Notes under the pieces: generated by a model
The model's database searches: none
Told to the model about the DNA's origin: nothing
Seen by the model: the letters and a program-made list of their open reading frames with translations, nothing else
Assembly: GCA_964639765.1 (NCBI GenBank)
Contig: CAZXEN010000002.1
Location: forward strand, 58,353-122,352
Direction of reading: 5' to 3'
Length of the DNA stretch: 64,000 nt
DNA from: Scybalousia_A sp964639765
Lineage (GTDB): Bacteria > Bacteroidota > Bacteroidia > Bacteroidales > P3
Program-made: the position numbers and the translations under genes
Shown: positions 36,516 through 45,903 of the stretch, one piece after another
Position numbering within the stretch: the stretch's first letter is position 1
Layout of the letters: the number at the start of each line of letters is the position of its first letter

Positions 36516-37415
36516 ATGGGAGTAGATATTTTCAGGAAATACATTTGGTTCGTTTCTGTCATAAATCGCTATAACGGTATCACATTAAAAGAATTAAACG
36601 ATTTATACAAAGAAAACGGCTCCATTTCAAACGGGGAAAACTTCAACGAACGCACCTTTCACCGCTGGAGAGAGAAGATTTACGAAATATTCGGTATAGA
36701 TATTGTCTGTGACAAGAACAGATACTACATAGACAACAAGGACGACCTGAAGGGAAACAACACAAGGCTGTGGCTAATGGAGACTATTGCCACACATAAC
36801 CTGATTGCCGAGAACTATAGCCTCAAAGACAGGATAATATTGGAAAGTCAGCCGTCTTCAGAAAACCTCAGAATGATACTCAACTCAATGAAAAACAGCA
36901 CAAAGATAGATATTCACTACAAAAAATTCAGCGACGAGAAAGAAAAATCCTTAAGGTTGCAGCCCTACTGTGTAAAATCTTTTCACAGACGCTGGTATAT
37001 GCTGGCAAAGAGAGAGAGCGGAGAACTCAAGACCTACGCCCTGGACAGGATAACCGACATAAAAAACACGGATATCAAGTTTGAGATAGACAAGGATTTC
37101 TATGCAAAGGACTATTTTTATGGATCTTTCGGAATATATGCAGACAAAAACATCAAGGCTCAAAACATTGAGATAAAGGTTTTTGGAGAAGAGGTGAAAT
37201 ATTTTCGCACCCTTCCTCTTCATCACAGCCAGAAGGAAACAGAAACCAAGGAAGACTATTCCGTTTTCTCCTATTACCTTTCGCCGAGCTATGATTTTGT
37301 CATGGAACTCCTGTCCTACAACAACACAATAGAGGTTCTGTCGCCTGAAAGCCTGAGACAGGAAATCAAGAACAGATTAGAAACAAGCTTAAATCGTTAT
37401 AAATCACAAAATTAA
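36516..37415 (+). CDS. WYL-domain transcriptional regulator
   Basis: A 299-residue protein with an N-terminal winged-helix-like region (IRKYIWFVSVINRY through NERTFHRWREKIYEIFG) and a WYL domain at about 125-210 (KIDIHYKKFSDEKEKSLRLQPYCVKSFHRRWYMLAKRE). WYL domains sense ligands or nucleic acids and often control DNA damage or defence genes. It lies 9 bases after aroE, at the end of the TPR-dedA-aroE-WYL run. No target is evident in the window. Confidence 0.85.
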   Translation: MGVDIFRKYIWFVSVINRYNGITLKELNDLYKENGSISNGENFNERTFHRWREKIYEIFGIDIVCDKNRYYIDNKDDLKGNNTRLWLMETIATHNLIAENYSLKDRIILESQPSSENLRMILNSMKNSTKIDIHYKKFSDEKEKSLRLQPYCVKSFHRRWYMLAKRESGELKTYALDRITDIKNTDIKFEIDKDFYAKDYFYGSFGIYADKNIKAQNIEIKVFGEEVKYFRTLPLHHSQKETETKEDYSVFSYYLSPSYDFVMELLSYNNTIEVLSPESLRQEIKNRLETSLNRYKSQN

Positions 37416-37451
37416 AAGTATTTGAAACAAAACATTAAGGCCTCTTGAAAG

Positions 37452-37531
37452 AAGAGTTGATCTTTTTCAAAAAAGTCTTGATGTTTATACCAAAAAGAGT
37501 TGATCTTTTTTTCTAAAAACCAACTCTTTTT
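37452..37531. repeat. Intergenic ATCAAGACTT repeat cluster, locus 3
   Basis: Contains AAGAGTTGATC (37452-37462), AAGTCTTGATG (37473-37483) and AAGAGTTGATC (37495-37505). The last is closed into a hairpin: AAAAAGAGTTG (37492-37502) pairs with CAACTCTTTTT (37521-37531), a plausible terminator for both convergent genes. The 16-base word AAACATCAAGACTTTT on the minus strand is identical to locus 1. Confidence 0.8.
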
Positions 37532-37561
37532 TTTGTAGAATAAAAAGCTCTATAAAGAACC

Positions 37562-38665
37562 TTATTCTTTCAGAGAAAGAAAATACTCATCTATAAGCTT
37601 TTGTGCTATTATATAAGCAGAAACTTTATTGTCAAGTATGTCGTCCTTTGCTATCTCAAGTTTTTGTTTTGCAACCTCGCTCTCATAAAACCTATCCAGC
37701 AGAGTCTGTGAAATACTTTCAGAAAGAATCCTAAGATTCTGGGTATTACGGTTTTTATAGAAGAAACCTGTCTTTTTTGTCATTTCCACATAGTCAAGAA
37801 CGTTCTGCCAGATGTCATCTATACCCATTTTGGAATAAGCAGAACAAGTAAAAACCTTTGGTTGCCAGCCACTCTCCTGAGGCGGAAACAGATGAAGCGC
37901 ATTCCTGTAATTCACGGCGGCAAGTTCCGAACGTTCCTTTTCCTTGCCTTCTGCCTTATTGATAGCTATTGCATCTGCCATTTCCATAATACCTCGTTTG
38001 ATGCCTTGCAGTTCATCACCAGCATTGGCCAATTGAAGCAAAAGAAAGAAATCCACCATGGAATGAGCCAGGACTTCACTCTGTCCGACACCAACAGTCT
38101 CCACAATGACCACATCAAAGCCGGCAGCTTCGCAAAGAATTATTATCTCTCTTGTCTTTCTTGCGACACCGCCCAAGCTTCCTGCTGAAGGAGAAGGACG
38201 AATAAAAGCATTGGGATCGGAAGACAACAGCTCCATACGTGTTTTGTCTCCAAGAATACTTCCTCCGCTTCTTTCACTGCTTGGGTCTATTGCCAAAACA
38301 GCAACCTTGTGTCCTTGGGAAGTAAGTTTCTTGCCCAACACCTCAATAACAGAACTTTTTCCTACTCCTGGCACTCCTGTAATACCTAATCTTATGCTGT
38401 TGCCTGAATGTTTCAGACAGCGTTCTATTACCTGCTGTGCCAAAAGCTGATGTTTATACAGGCTGCTTTCCACCAAAGTTATCGCCCTTGCCAAGATTGT
38501 ACGGTTACCGCTCAGGATACCTTCCACATAATCATCGGCAGACAACTGCTTTACCTTCTTTACTGTTTTGAGAAAGTCCTTGTTTACACCCTGTCTCTGG
38601 TCTGTACCTTGGGTAACCTTGAGTGCAGAGTTAGGATTGTTCTTGTCTATTACTTGGTCGTACAT
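37562..38665 (-). CDS. meaB: Methylmalonyl-CoA mutase-associated GTPase MeaB
   Basis: A G3E-family GTPase that protects and reloads the B12 enzyme methylmalonyl-CoA mutase. The 367-residue protein has GITGVPGVGKSSVIE (P-loop), AVLAIDPSSERSGGSILGDKTRM, FIRPSPSAGSLGGVARKT, and VIVETVGVGQSE. NKAEGKEKE is the base-recognition motif. The mutase subunits are not in this window. It begins 8 bases after the SDR gene, so they form a small operon. Confidence 0.93.
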   Translation of the reverse strand: MYDQVIDKNNPNSALKVTQGTDQRQGVNKDFLKTVKKVKQLSADDYVEGILSGNRTILARAITLVESSLYKHQLLAQQVIERCLKHSGNSIRLGITGVPGVGKSSVIEVLGKKLTSQGHKVAVLAIDPSSERSGGSILGDKTRMELLSSDPNAFIRPSPSAGSLGGVARKTREIIILCEAAGFDVVIVETVGVGQSEVLAHSMVDFFLLLQLANAGDELQGIKRGIMEMADAIAINKAEGKEKERSELAAVNYRNALHLFPPQESGWQPKVFTCSAYSKMGIDDIWQNVLDYVEMTKKTGFFYKNRNTQNLRILSESISQTLLDRFYESEVAKQKLEIAKDDILDNKVSAYIIAQKLIDEYFLSLKE

Positions 38666-38673
38666 ATAATAAA

Positions 38674-39432
38674 TTATTTTCTAAAGAATAATCCTGTGTT
38701 TGCCTGAGCCGTAGGCATGATAACCAAGTCATTTATATTAACATGTTCAGCAAGCAACACACAATAGGTTATGGCATCGGCCACATCTTCGCCTGTAAGT
38801 GGAGTAAAGCCCTTGTAGGTGGCATCATTCTTTTCCTTGTCACCTTTGAATCTTACCATGGAGAATTCAGTCTCAACTGCACCAGGGCATATATTTGTTA
38901 CCTTTATGTTATAAGGAAGACAGTCTATACGCATACCTTTGCTTATCGCATCAACAGCATGTTTCACGGCACAATATACACTTCCTCCTGCATATACTTC
39001 TTTTCCTGCTATGGAACATATATTTATCACGTGTCCTTTCATTCGCTTGCACATCCAAGGAAGAACTATCCTCGATACATACAGAAGTCCTTTGACATCG
39101 GTGTCTATCATTTGTTCCCAATCACTTAGAAGAGAACTTTGGATAGGGTCTTTTCCTGCTGCAAGTCCTGCATTGTTTACAAGAATGTCTATATCTCTCC
39201 ATTCAGGTTCAAGACCGTTAAGGTGTTTTTTCACCTGTTCATTGTCCCTGATATCAAAATTCAAAGTCTTGACCTTGACATTATACTTGTCTTCCAATTC
39301 TTTTGCAAGGGAAACAAGTCTTTCGTTTCTTCTGCCTGTGATAATAAGGTCCATATTGTTCTGGGCAAACTTCACTGCTGTTGCTTTTCCTATGCCAGCT
39401 GTTGCTCCTGTGATAAGTGCTATTCTTTTCAT
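38674..39432 (-). CDS. SDR family oxidoreductase (YdfG-like)
   Basis: A 252-residue short-chain dehydrogenase. The cofactor loop is ALITGATAGIGKATAVKF, NNAGLA is intact, and the catalytic set is CSIAGKEVYAGGSVYCAVKHAV (Ser, Tyr, Lys). It is closest by pattern to NADP-dependent 3-hydroxy acid/serine dehydrogenases (KGMRIDCLPYNIKVTNICPGAVETEFS). The substrate is a guess. It shares a promoter with meaB downstream. Confidence 0.88.
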   Translation of the reverse strand: MKRIALITGATAGIGKATAVKFAQNNMDLIITGRRNERLVSLAKELEDKYNVKVKTLNFDIRDNEQVKKHLNGLEPEWRDIDILVNNAGLAAGKDPIQSSLLSDWEQMIDTDVKGLLYVSRIVLPWMCKRMKGHVINICSIAGKEVYAGGSVYCAVKHAVDAISKGMRIDCLPYNIKVTNICPGAVETEFSMVRFKGDKEKNDATYKGFTPLTGEDVADAITYCVLLAEHVNINDLVIMPTAQANTGLFFRK

Positions 39433-39470
39433 ATTCTATATACTTGTTATTTGTCGTTTGCAATCTGTTG

Positions 39471-39503
39471 CAAAGATAGTATTTTTTTATCTTATGGTAC
39501 AAA
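39471..39503 (-). promoter_or_regulatory. Promoter of the SDR-meaB operon
   Basis: On the minus strand TTTG (39500-39503) and TATCTTTG (39471-39478) are spaced by 21 bases; the start codon lies about 40 bases downstream. Confidence 0.65.
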
Positions 39504-39510
39504 ATTTAAA

Positions 39511-40569
39511 TCAGAATAATTCTCCTGTTGCATAATAGGGATCAATACGGTTGGATACGCTCAGACCTATCAGCCTAATCGGTTTGGTCTTATAATCCAC
39601 TTCCTTCATAAGCTGTTTTGCAACTTCCAAGATATTTTCTTTTTTTACAAAAGCTTTTCTTTGGGTGAAGGAACGTGTATTCACAGAAAAGTCAAAGAAC
39701 TTTATCTTCAAATTAAGCGTGGCTCCTCTGAATTTAGACTCCTTTATACGGTCCACAAGCTCCAATACAACATTGTACAGCTCTATTGTCACGCTGGAAG
39801 TCTTGGATATATCTTTCTCAAAAGTACGCTCGCAGCCTACGGACTTGCGTATATAGTCTGTTATTACGTCCCTGTTGTCTATACCTCTTGCAAAATCATA
39901 AAACATTGCTCCTGTCTTGCCAAAGTTTCTTCTAAGCGAGGACAAAGGCATTTGTTTCAGGTCCTTGCCTTTGAATATTCCCAGCTCGTGCATTGTCTTC
40001 AGTGTCTTCTCTCCTACTCCCCAGAACTCTTTTACATCCAGTTCGTCAATAAACTTCTGGGCTTTGCTTGGGTGTATCACAAACAATCCGTCCGGTTTCC
40101 TGTAATCCGAAGCTATCTTTGCAAGCATTTTGTTATAGGATACTCCTGCAGAAGCCGTCAAAAGCAGGTTTCTTTTTACTTTATCCTTGATTTCCTTGGC
40201 TATATCCTGTGCAAGCTTCATTCCTCTTTTGTTGTCGGTTACATCCAAGTAGGCTTCGTCCAAAGCAAGAGGCTCTATCAGGTCGGTATATTCCGAGAAT
40301 ATTTTTCTTATCTCCAAAGATACCTCATGATATACATCCATGCGTGGATATACTATTACAAGTTCTTTGCAGAGTTTTTTAGCCTTGACTATGGACATTG
40401 CAGAATGGATACCGTATCTTCGTGCCTCATAGGAAGCTGTAGATACCACGCCTCTGTCTGAATCTCCTCCTACAACAACAGGCAAACCTCTAAACTCACG
40501 GTTATCACGCTGCTCAACAGAAGCATAGAAAGCATCCATATCTATATGTATAATCTTGCGGTATTTCAT
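39511..40569 (-). CDS. dinB: DNA polymerase IV (Y family)
   Basis: An error-prone translesion polymerase. The 352-residue product starts MKYRKIIHIDMDAFYASVEQRD (metal aspartates), then SYEARRYGIHSAM, LDEAYLDVT (catalytic Asp-Glu), helix-hairpin-helix DVKEFWGVGEKTLKTMHELG, and the little-finger domain. I start at ATG 40569: upstream in-frame codons would include the promoter TATCTTTGC and a non-conserved hydrophobic stretch. A C-terminal beta-clamp motif is plausible in the last residues (GELF) but not certain. Confidence 0.94.
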   Translation of the reverse strand: MKYRKIIHIDMDAFYASVEQRDNREFRGLPVVVGGDSDRGVVSTASYEARRYGIHSAMSIVKAKKLCKELVIVYPRMDVYHEVSLEIRKIFSEYTDLIEPLALDEAYLDVTDNKRGMKLAQDIAKEIKDKVKRNLLLTASAGVSYNKMLAKIASDYRKPDGLFVIHPSKAQKFIDELDVKEFWGVGEKTLKTMHELGIFKGKDLKQMPLSSLRRNFGKTGAMFYDFARGIDNRDVITDYIRKSVGCERTFEKDISKTSSVTIELYNVVLELVDRIKESKFRGATLNLKIKFFDFSVNTRSFTQRKAFVKKENILEVAKQLMKEVDYKTKPIRLIGLSVSNRIDPYYATGELF

Positions 40570-40581
40570 ATATTGAAAATG

Positions 40582-40643
40582 CAAAGATAGAATAAAAACT
40601 TGATAAAAAAAGATTGTTGCATTGAATATTTTTATTACTTTTG
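40582..40643. promoter_or_regulatory. Divergent promoters of dinB and trmH
   Basis: A minus-strand TATCTTTG (40582-40589) lies 12 bases before dinB. A plus-strand TACTTTTG (40636-40643) with TTG words around 40613-40618 lies 23 bases before the RNA methyltransferase gene. Both are Bacteroidota -7 boxes. No LexA-like palindrome is obvious between them. Confidence 0.6.
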
Positions 40644-40666
40644 CACAAATAAAACCAACAGACATA

Positions 40667-41371
40667 ATGTTATATACTACATTAAGCAAAGAACAAAAAA
40701 AAGAGTTCTACTCCAACCTGTGCGAATTTATCACTCCACAAAGGAAAGCCCTTTTGGAGAAAAACATAACAAACAGGACCAATTGGTTCGTTCCGGTTAT
40801 AGAGAATATACACAAAGAACAAAACGCCTCTGCTGTTTTGAGGACATGCGATTGCTTAGGTCTGCAGGACGTAATGATAGTTGAGAACAACAACACTTTT
40901 TCTGTTACAGATGATATTTCCCTTGGTGCCAACAAATGGCTGAACATCACCAAATACAACTCTTTTAAGAACAATACCAAGCAGTGTTTTGATGATTTGA
41001 GGGAAAAAGGCTACAAGATTATAGCCACCATGCCGTATAAAAACGACATCAACTTGCAGGATGTGGATATAAACCAGAAGACCGCCATAGTTTTTGGCAG
41101 TGAAGTGGATGGAATAAGCAAAGAAGCCATAGACAATGCTGACTGTTTTATGAAAATACCGATGTATGGCTTCACAGAAAGTTTCAATATCAGTGTCTCT
41201 GCGGCCATAACCTTGCATTATCTCACAGACAAACTGAGAAATTCTTCAATAGACTGGCATCTTTCTGAGCAAAACCAGCTTGATATGCTTGTACATTGGA
41301 CCCTGGAAAGCATAAAAACAAGAGACAGAATAGAGAAAGAAGTTCTTAAACGCATGAATATCATACAATAG
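40667..41371 (+). CDS. TrmH family tRNA/rRNA 2'-O-methyltransferase
   Basis: A 234-residue SPOUT-class methyltransferase. Motifs: NIHKEQNASAVLRTCDCLGLQDV (motif 1 with catalytic Arg), AIVFGSEVDGISKEAI (motif 2), and IPMYGFTESFNISVSAAI (knot motif 3). The arrangement and length fit TrmH, which methylates G18 of tRNA. Start set at ATG 40667 because the more upstream ATG at 40622 would place the promoter in coding sequence. Confidence 0.9.
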   Translation: MLYTTLSKEQKKEFYSNLCEFITPQRKALLEKNITNRTNWFVPVIENIHKEQNASAVLRTCDCLGLQDVMIVENNNTFSVTDDISLGANKWLNITKYNSFKNNTKQCFDDLREKGYKIIATMPYKNDINLQDVDINQKTAIVFGSEVDGISKEAIDNADCFMKIPMYGFTESFNISVSAAITLHYLTDKLRNSSIDWHLSEQNQLDMLVHWTLESIKTRDRIEKEVLKRMNIIQ

Positions 41372-41408
41372 GCTTTATTAAAAAAAACAAAATAACATTA
41401 TTTCAGAT

Positions 41409-42788
41409 ATGACAACAGAAAAAAGAAATTCCATAATACCAATGATTAGCGTTACGGTATTGTTTTTTATGTGGGGATTCATCACTTCCTTGAACGATAT
41501 CCTTATCCCCTTTTTGAAGAACGTGTATTCCCTTTCTCATTTTGAAGCGAACATAGTTCAGTTTGCATTTTTTGGTGCTTACTTTGTGGGAGCTTTTGTC
41601 TTTTTCCTTTTTTCCCTGAAAGGCAAAGACCCTATCACCAGACTGGGTTACAAGAATACCCTTATAATAGGTCTGATTATTGCGGCCATAGCCTGTTTTC
41701 TGTTTGCTCTCACTGCCAAAAACCATCTGTCTTTCTCAACTTTTTTGCTAACCTTGTTTCTTTTGGGCATAGGACTGACGTTTCTGCAGATAGCAGCCAA
41801 TCCTTTTGTTTCCATCATAGGAGACAGAGAGACCGCTTCTTCCCGTTTAAATCTTACACAGGCGTTTAACTCCCTGGGAACTACATTAGGACCGGCTCTT
41901 GGAGGTTATTTTGTATTCAATTACTTCGCAAAGACTTCCACAGGCACAGATGCTGTGTTCGTTCCTTATCTTTTCCTTGCCTGTCTGTTGGTCGCTGTAA
42001 CCATTTTCATCTATACTTCAAAAATAACATACGAAGAACAGGAAGATATACAAGAGAGTTCTGGCACAAGTATATTCAAGAAGCCTTATGTCGTTCTTGG
42101 TGCCATAGGTATATTCTTTTATGTAGGTGCAGAAGTAAGTATCGGCAGCAATTTTGTCTCCTATATGAAAGAAATGCTTGGAAAACCTGAGGTGGTGGCT
42201 TCTTCTTTTCTCAGCTATTATTGGGGCGGTGCCATGATAGGCCGTTTTCTGGGTGCTGTTTCCCTGTCAAACAACAAAAAGTCAAGCAAACTTCTGTTTA
42301 TGATTTTGCTCGCTGTTGCCTCATTCATCATTATCTATCTTGTAAACTACTCGTTGCACGGATTAGTCTTCCATCAGGTATGGTTTTTCATAGTCTTCAT
42401 AGTGCTTAACTTTATATTTTTCTATCTTGGACAAGGAAAACCTGCTTTGAGTCTCAGCATCTTTGCCATGGTTAATTTAGGTTTGATAATATCTTCTTTC
42501 ATTGCAGCTCCACAAGTAGCCGTTTGGTGCATATTGGCTATAGGTCTGTTCAATTCTATTATGTGGGGTAATGTATTTACTTTGGCTATAGACGGATTAG
42601 GCAAACAAACAGCAAGTGCTTCCTCTATTCTTGTGATGATGATTGTAGGCGGTGCATTGCTTCCTCCTTTGCAGGGACTTTTGGCTGACAATATAGGGCT
42701 GAAATATTCTTTTGTTGTTCCAATGGTTTCCTATTGTTATCTCTGCTTCTATGGTTTGAAGGGATATAAGATAGGGAAGCTAAACTAA
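41409..42788 (+). CDS. MFS sugar transporter, FucP/GluP type
   Basis: A 459-residue inner-membrane permease with about 12 hydrophobic segments. The first helix has FFMWGFITSLNDILIPFLK, the FucP-family signature; QIAANPFVSIIGDRETASSRLNLTQAFNSLG is the conserved loop and helix typical of glucose/galactose and fucose:H+ symporters. The specific sugar is not decidable. It follows the methyltransferase gene by 37 bases and precedes the helicase-nuclease pair by 16. Confidence 0.88.
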   Translation: MTTEKRNSIIPMISVTVLFFMWGFITSLNDILIPFLKNVYSLSHFEANIVQFAFFGAYFVGAFVFFLFSLKGKDPITRLGYKNTLIIGLIIAAIACFLFALTAKNHLSFSTFLLTLFLLGIGLTFLQIAANPFVSIIGDRETASSRLNLTQAFNSLGTTLGPALGGYFVFNYFAKTSTGTDAVFVPYLFLACLLVAVTIFIYTSKITYEEQEDIQESSGTSIFKKPYVVLGAIGIFFYVGAEVSIGSNFVSYMKEMLGKPEVVASSFLSYYWGGAMIGRFLGAVSLSNNKKSSKLLFMILLAVASFIIIYLVNYSLHGLVFHQVWFFIVFIVLNFIFFYLGQGKPALSLSIFAMVNLGLIISSFIAAPQVAVWCILAIGLFNSIMWGNVFTLAIDGLGKQTASASSILVMMIVGGALLPPLQGLLADNIGLKYSFVVPMVSYCYLCFYGLKGYKIGKLN

Positions 42789-42804
42789 AAGCAAAAGAAC
42801 AACA

Positions 42805-45800
42805 ATGAGCAACCTTACTATTTATTCTGCATCTGCCGGAAGCGGCAAGACCTTCAACCTTGTGGTGGAGTATGTTTCTTTGCTGATGAAATACATAGAA
42901 AAAGGCAAAGAGTTGGGCTTTAAAAGCATACTTGCAGTCACTTTTACCAACGCTTCCACAAAAGAAATGAAGGACAGAATAATAGATGTCCTGCTGGCTT
43001 TGTCGCTTAACAAAGAAAATCCTTATCTTTCTGAAATCAAGAAGAAGACCTCCCTTAATCAGGAACAGATAACAGAACATTCCAACAAGATTTTGATGGA
43101 GATAATACATAATTACTCCTTCTTCAATATTTCAACCATAGACTCTTTCTTTCAGCTTGTCCTAAGGAATATGGCGAAAGAACTCGGTGTTGCCAACAGT
43201 TTCTCCATCATTTTGGACGACAACGAATACAATATCAGGGCTGTAAAGAACCTTATACAGCAAAGTAAAGAAAATACTCAGGAAGGCAGAAAACTTTCCC
43301 AATGGCTATACAAATATTTTCTGAAACGACAGGAGGACAACCAAAGTTGGAATTTTAGTTCTGAATTGGAGAAGACTCTGGATTCTTTGTCTGACACCGT
43401 GGTTTTAAGTCTTTTGGACGATGAACGGTGTAGCATTGACAATCTTGTAGCAAATGAAAAGAAAGTACAGGCAAAAATAAAAAAGATACGAAAACAAGCA
43501 CAAGATTATCTTAATCTTTTCATTGAAACATGCAATATACACAATCTTACAGAAAGTGATTTCAAAGGAGGAAAAACCGGGGTATATTACAAAATAACAC
43601 ATCATCTTACAAAATTGGAAAAACACGACCTGCTTATCAAGCCAGTAAATGATTTTAGCAATGGAAAAGAGTATTTAAAGGAAAAAATGACTCCGTCAGA
43701 CTTAGCAGAACTTATAGAAAACATAGACAAGTTTCTGCAAACAGGCATAAAAGAATACAATTCATGTTATCTTTTCTTCAACAACATCTATCCTTTGGGA
43801 GTGATAAAACAACTATATAACGAAAAGACTTCTCTTTTGAAAGAAGATGATGCTTTTGTGCTTGGAAACACCAAACAAGTTTTGCGAGGGTTATCTCTGC
43901 AGGAAGACAACTATTCCGACAAAATATCTTTTATCTATGAAAAGATAGGCAACTATTTGGAAAGTATAATGATAGATGAGTTTCAGGATACATCTTCCAT
44001 TGACTGGTACAATCTGTATGCACTAATACGTGAATGTCTTTCCACAGAGGACGGAAAAGCTTTTATCTTTGGAGATATAAAACAAAGTATCTATCGCTGG
44101 AATGACGGTGATTGGAGAATACTTTACTCTCTTACACAAGACAAGAGCAACAATGTAATAGACCTGAAAAAAAATTTCAGAACCTTTGGCAATATTGTAG
44201 ATTTCAACAACAGCTTTTTCTCATATCTTCTTGACAACTATTCCAATCAGAAAGTAAAGACGGAATATAAAGACAAAGGCAGTGTAAGGATAGAGTTTCT
44301 TTCCAAAGATGATGATATGCTTGAAAGAACAATAAATGAGATAGACTACTATATAGACAAAGGTTACAAGGTAGGAGATATAGCCGTACTGTGCAGGAAC
44401 AAAAAAGATATAACCACAATAGCAGAACGTCTGAAAACATTGGATATAGAGAACGAAAAAACTTATAAGTACAACCCTATAAGTGATGATGCTTTTGTTT
44501 TGTCTTCTTCTGGTGCGATAAAGCTTCTTGTTTCTGCCATGAGGTTTCTTGCTGACAAAAAAAGAAAAGTATCTGAGGAACTTATCACAAAAGAAAACCC
44601 TGACGCAACAAAAAGAATAGATGCACTGAGAGAAAGAATATATTCCAGAACATCTCTTTTGGATATAGTTTCTGAGCTTGCAGACATACTAAACATTGAT
44701 GACACTGTCTTCTTGCCTGCTTTTTATGACAACATAAAAAACTATATCATAAATTTTTCTGGAACCTTGAACGATTTTTTGGATTATTGGGACAGCGAAC
44801 TAAAAGACCAGAAAATAGAATTGTCTGCCTTTGACAATTCCCTAAGACTTTGCACCATACACAAAAGCAAGGGTTTGGAATATGATGTTGTCATCATACC
44901 ATATCTTTCATGGTCTGTCTTCAACGGCACAAACACCGTATGGGTTTTCAACGAAAAAGAGGAGATGACCAATATTCCTATGCTCAGATGCAGTGTTTCC
45001 GAGCTGGAAAACACCTGTTTCCACAATAAATACGAAGAAGAGAAGGCTATGCAACGTATAGACAACAACAATTTGCTTTACGTTGCCTTCACCCGTGCAA
45101 AGAAGCATATGTCAATTATTGGTGTCAAGAACAAAAAACATAAAGAAAAAGGTCTGGAAAGCAATGTTGGAGAAATACTTTACAACTACCTGGAAAGCAA
45201 TTCCTCAGAATTCATGCAAAAAGACAGCCTGTATCTATACAAAAACAAAGAGGTTGTATATTACAAACAGGAAGACAACGCCAAGAAAGAAGAAAGCTCA
45301 ACCATAGTCCAAGTCTTGGACGACAAACAACGCTCCATGCAGCTAAACAAAAATGCTTTGCTCTTCTCCACTCCATCTGATGCAGAGAGATATTTTGTAA
45401 ATCCTTCATCGGAACACAGCAAAACAAAGAGAGAATTTGGTATTGTCATGCATGGATTCATATCCGGCATAATAACAGAAAAAGACCTTGCAAGCAAAGA
45501 CAACTATTATTCTTTACAATACCAGCAGCAGTGGCAAACCATAAAAGATGTATGCCGTACCATGCTTGACTATTCACGGGAAAAGCATTGGTTTGACGGT
45601 TCTTTCAAGGTTATAAATGAAAGAAATATACTTTCGTTCAACCAAGACGGCATTTTGGAACAGAAAAGACCTGACAGAATAATGATAAAAGACGGTTTGA
45701 TGGAGATAGTGGATTACAAATTTGCCAAATACTCTGAACAAAACCACAAAAAATATTCTCAACAGGTAAAAGAATATGAATTTCTACTAAGCGAAATGGG

Positions 45801-45894
45801 ATACAAGAACATAAAGACTTATCTTTGGTATGTGGATATTGACGATATGGAAGACGGGTTAAAGGTAAATCAGGAAATCATATTGGTAAAATAG
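42805..45894 (+). CDS. AddA/RecB-like UvrD helicase with C-terminal nuclease domain
   Basis: A 1029-residue superfamily 1 helicase. Walker A is in ASAGSGKTFNLVVEYV at residue 8, then AVTFTNASTKEM (motif Ia), MIDEFQDTSSIDWYN (Walker B), GDIKQSIYRWNDGD (motif III), IHKSKGLEYDVVIIP (motif V) and YVAFTRAKKHM (motif VI). The C-terminal 200 residues end in a PD-(D/E)XK-like fold, DRIMIKDGLMEIVDYKFAK. Together with the next gene it makes a double-strand-break end-processing complex, AddAB-like. Confidence 0.88.
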   Translation: MSNLTIYSASAGSGKTFNLVVEYVSLLMKYIEKGKELGFKSILAVTFTNASTKEMKDRIIDVLLALSLNKENPYLSEIKKKTSLNQEQITEHSNKILMEIIHNYSFFNISTIDSFFQLVLRNMAKELGVANSFSIILDDNEYNIRAVKNLIQQSKENTQEGRKLSQWLYKYFLKRQEDNQSWNFSSELEKTLDSLSDTVVLSLLDDERCSIDNLVANEKKVQAKIKKIRKQAQDYLNLFIETCNIHNLTESDFKGGKTGVYYKITHHLTKLEKHDLLIKPVNDFSNGKEYLKEKMTPSDLAELIENIDKFLQTGIKEYNSCYLFFNNIYPLGVIKQLYNEKTSLLKEDDAFVLGNTKQVLRGLSLQEDNYSDKISFIYEKIGNYLESIMIDEFQDTSSIDWYNLYALIRECLSTEDGKAFIFGDIKQSIYRWNDGDWRILYSLTQDKSNNVIDLKKNFRTFGNIVDFNNSFFSYLLDNYSNQKVKTEYKDKGSVRIEFLSKDDDMLERTINEIDYYIDKGYKVGDIAVLCRNKKDITTIAERLKTLDIENEKTYKYNPISDDAFVLSSSGAIKLLVSAMRFLADKKRKVSEELITKENPDATKRIDALRERIYSRTSLLDIVSELADILNIDDTVFLPAFYDNIKNYIINFSGTLNDFLDYWDSELKDQKIELSAFDNSLRLCTIHKSKGLEYDVVIIPYLSWSVFNGTNTVWVFNEKEEMTNIPMLRCSVSELENTCFHNKYEEEKAMQRIDNNNLLYVAFTRAKKHMSIIGVKNKKHKEKGLESNVGEILYNYLESNSSEFMQKDSLYLYKNKEVVYYKQEDNAKKEESSTIVQVLDDKQRSMQLNKNALLFSTPSDAERYFVNPSSEHSKTKREFGIVMHGFISGIITEKDLASKDNYYSLQYQQQWQTIKDVCRTMLDYSREKHWFDGSFKVINERNILSFNQDGILEQKRPDRIMIKDGLMEIVDYKFAKYSEQNHKKYSQQVKEYEFLLSEMGYKNIKTYLWYVDIDDMEDGLKVNQEIILVK

Positions 45895-45903
45895 AAGGAA
45901 AAG

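Noticed and set aside
37562..38665. A propionate/methylmalonyl-CoA pathway locus around meaB
   Set aside because: No mutase or epimerase genes lie nearby; only an SDR gene is linked.
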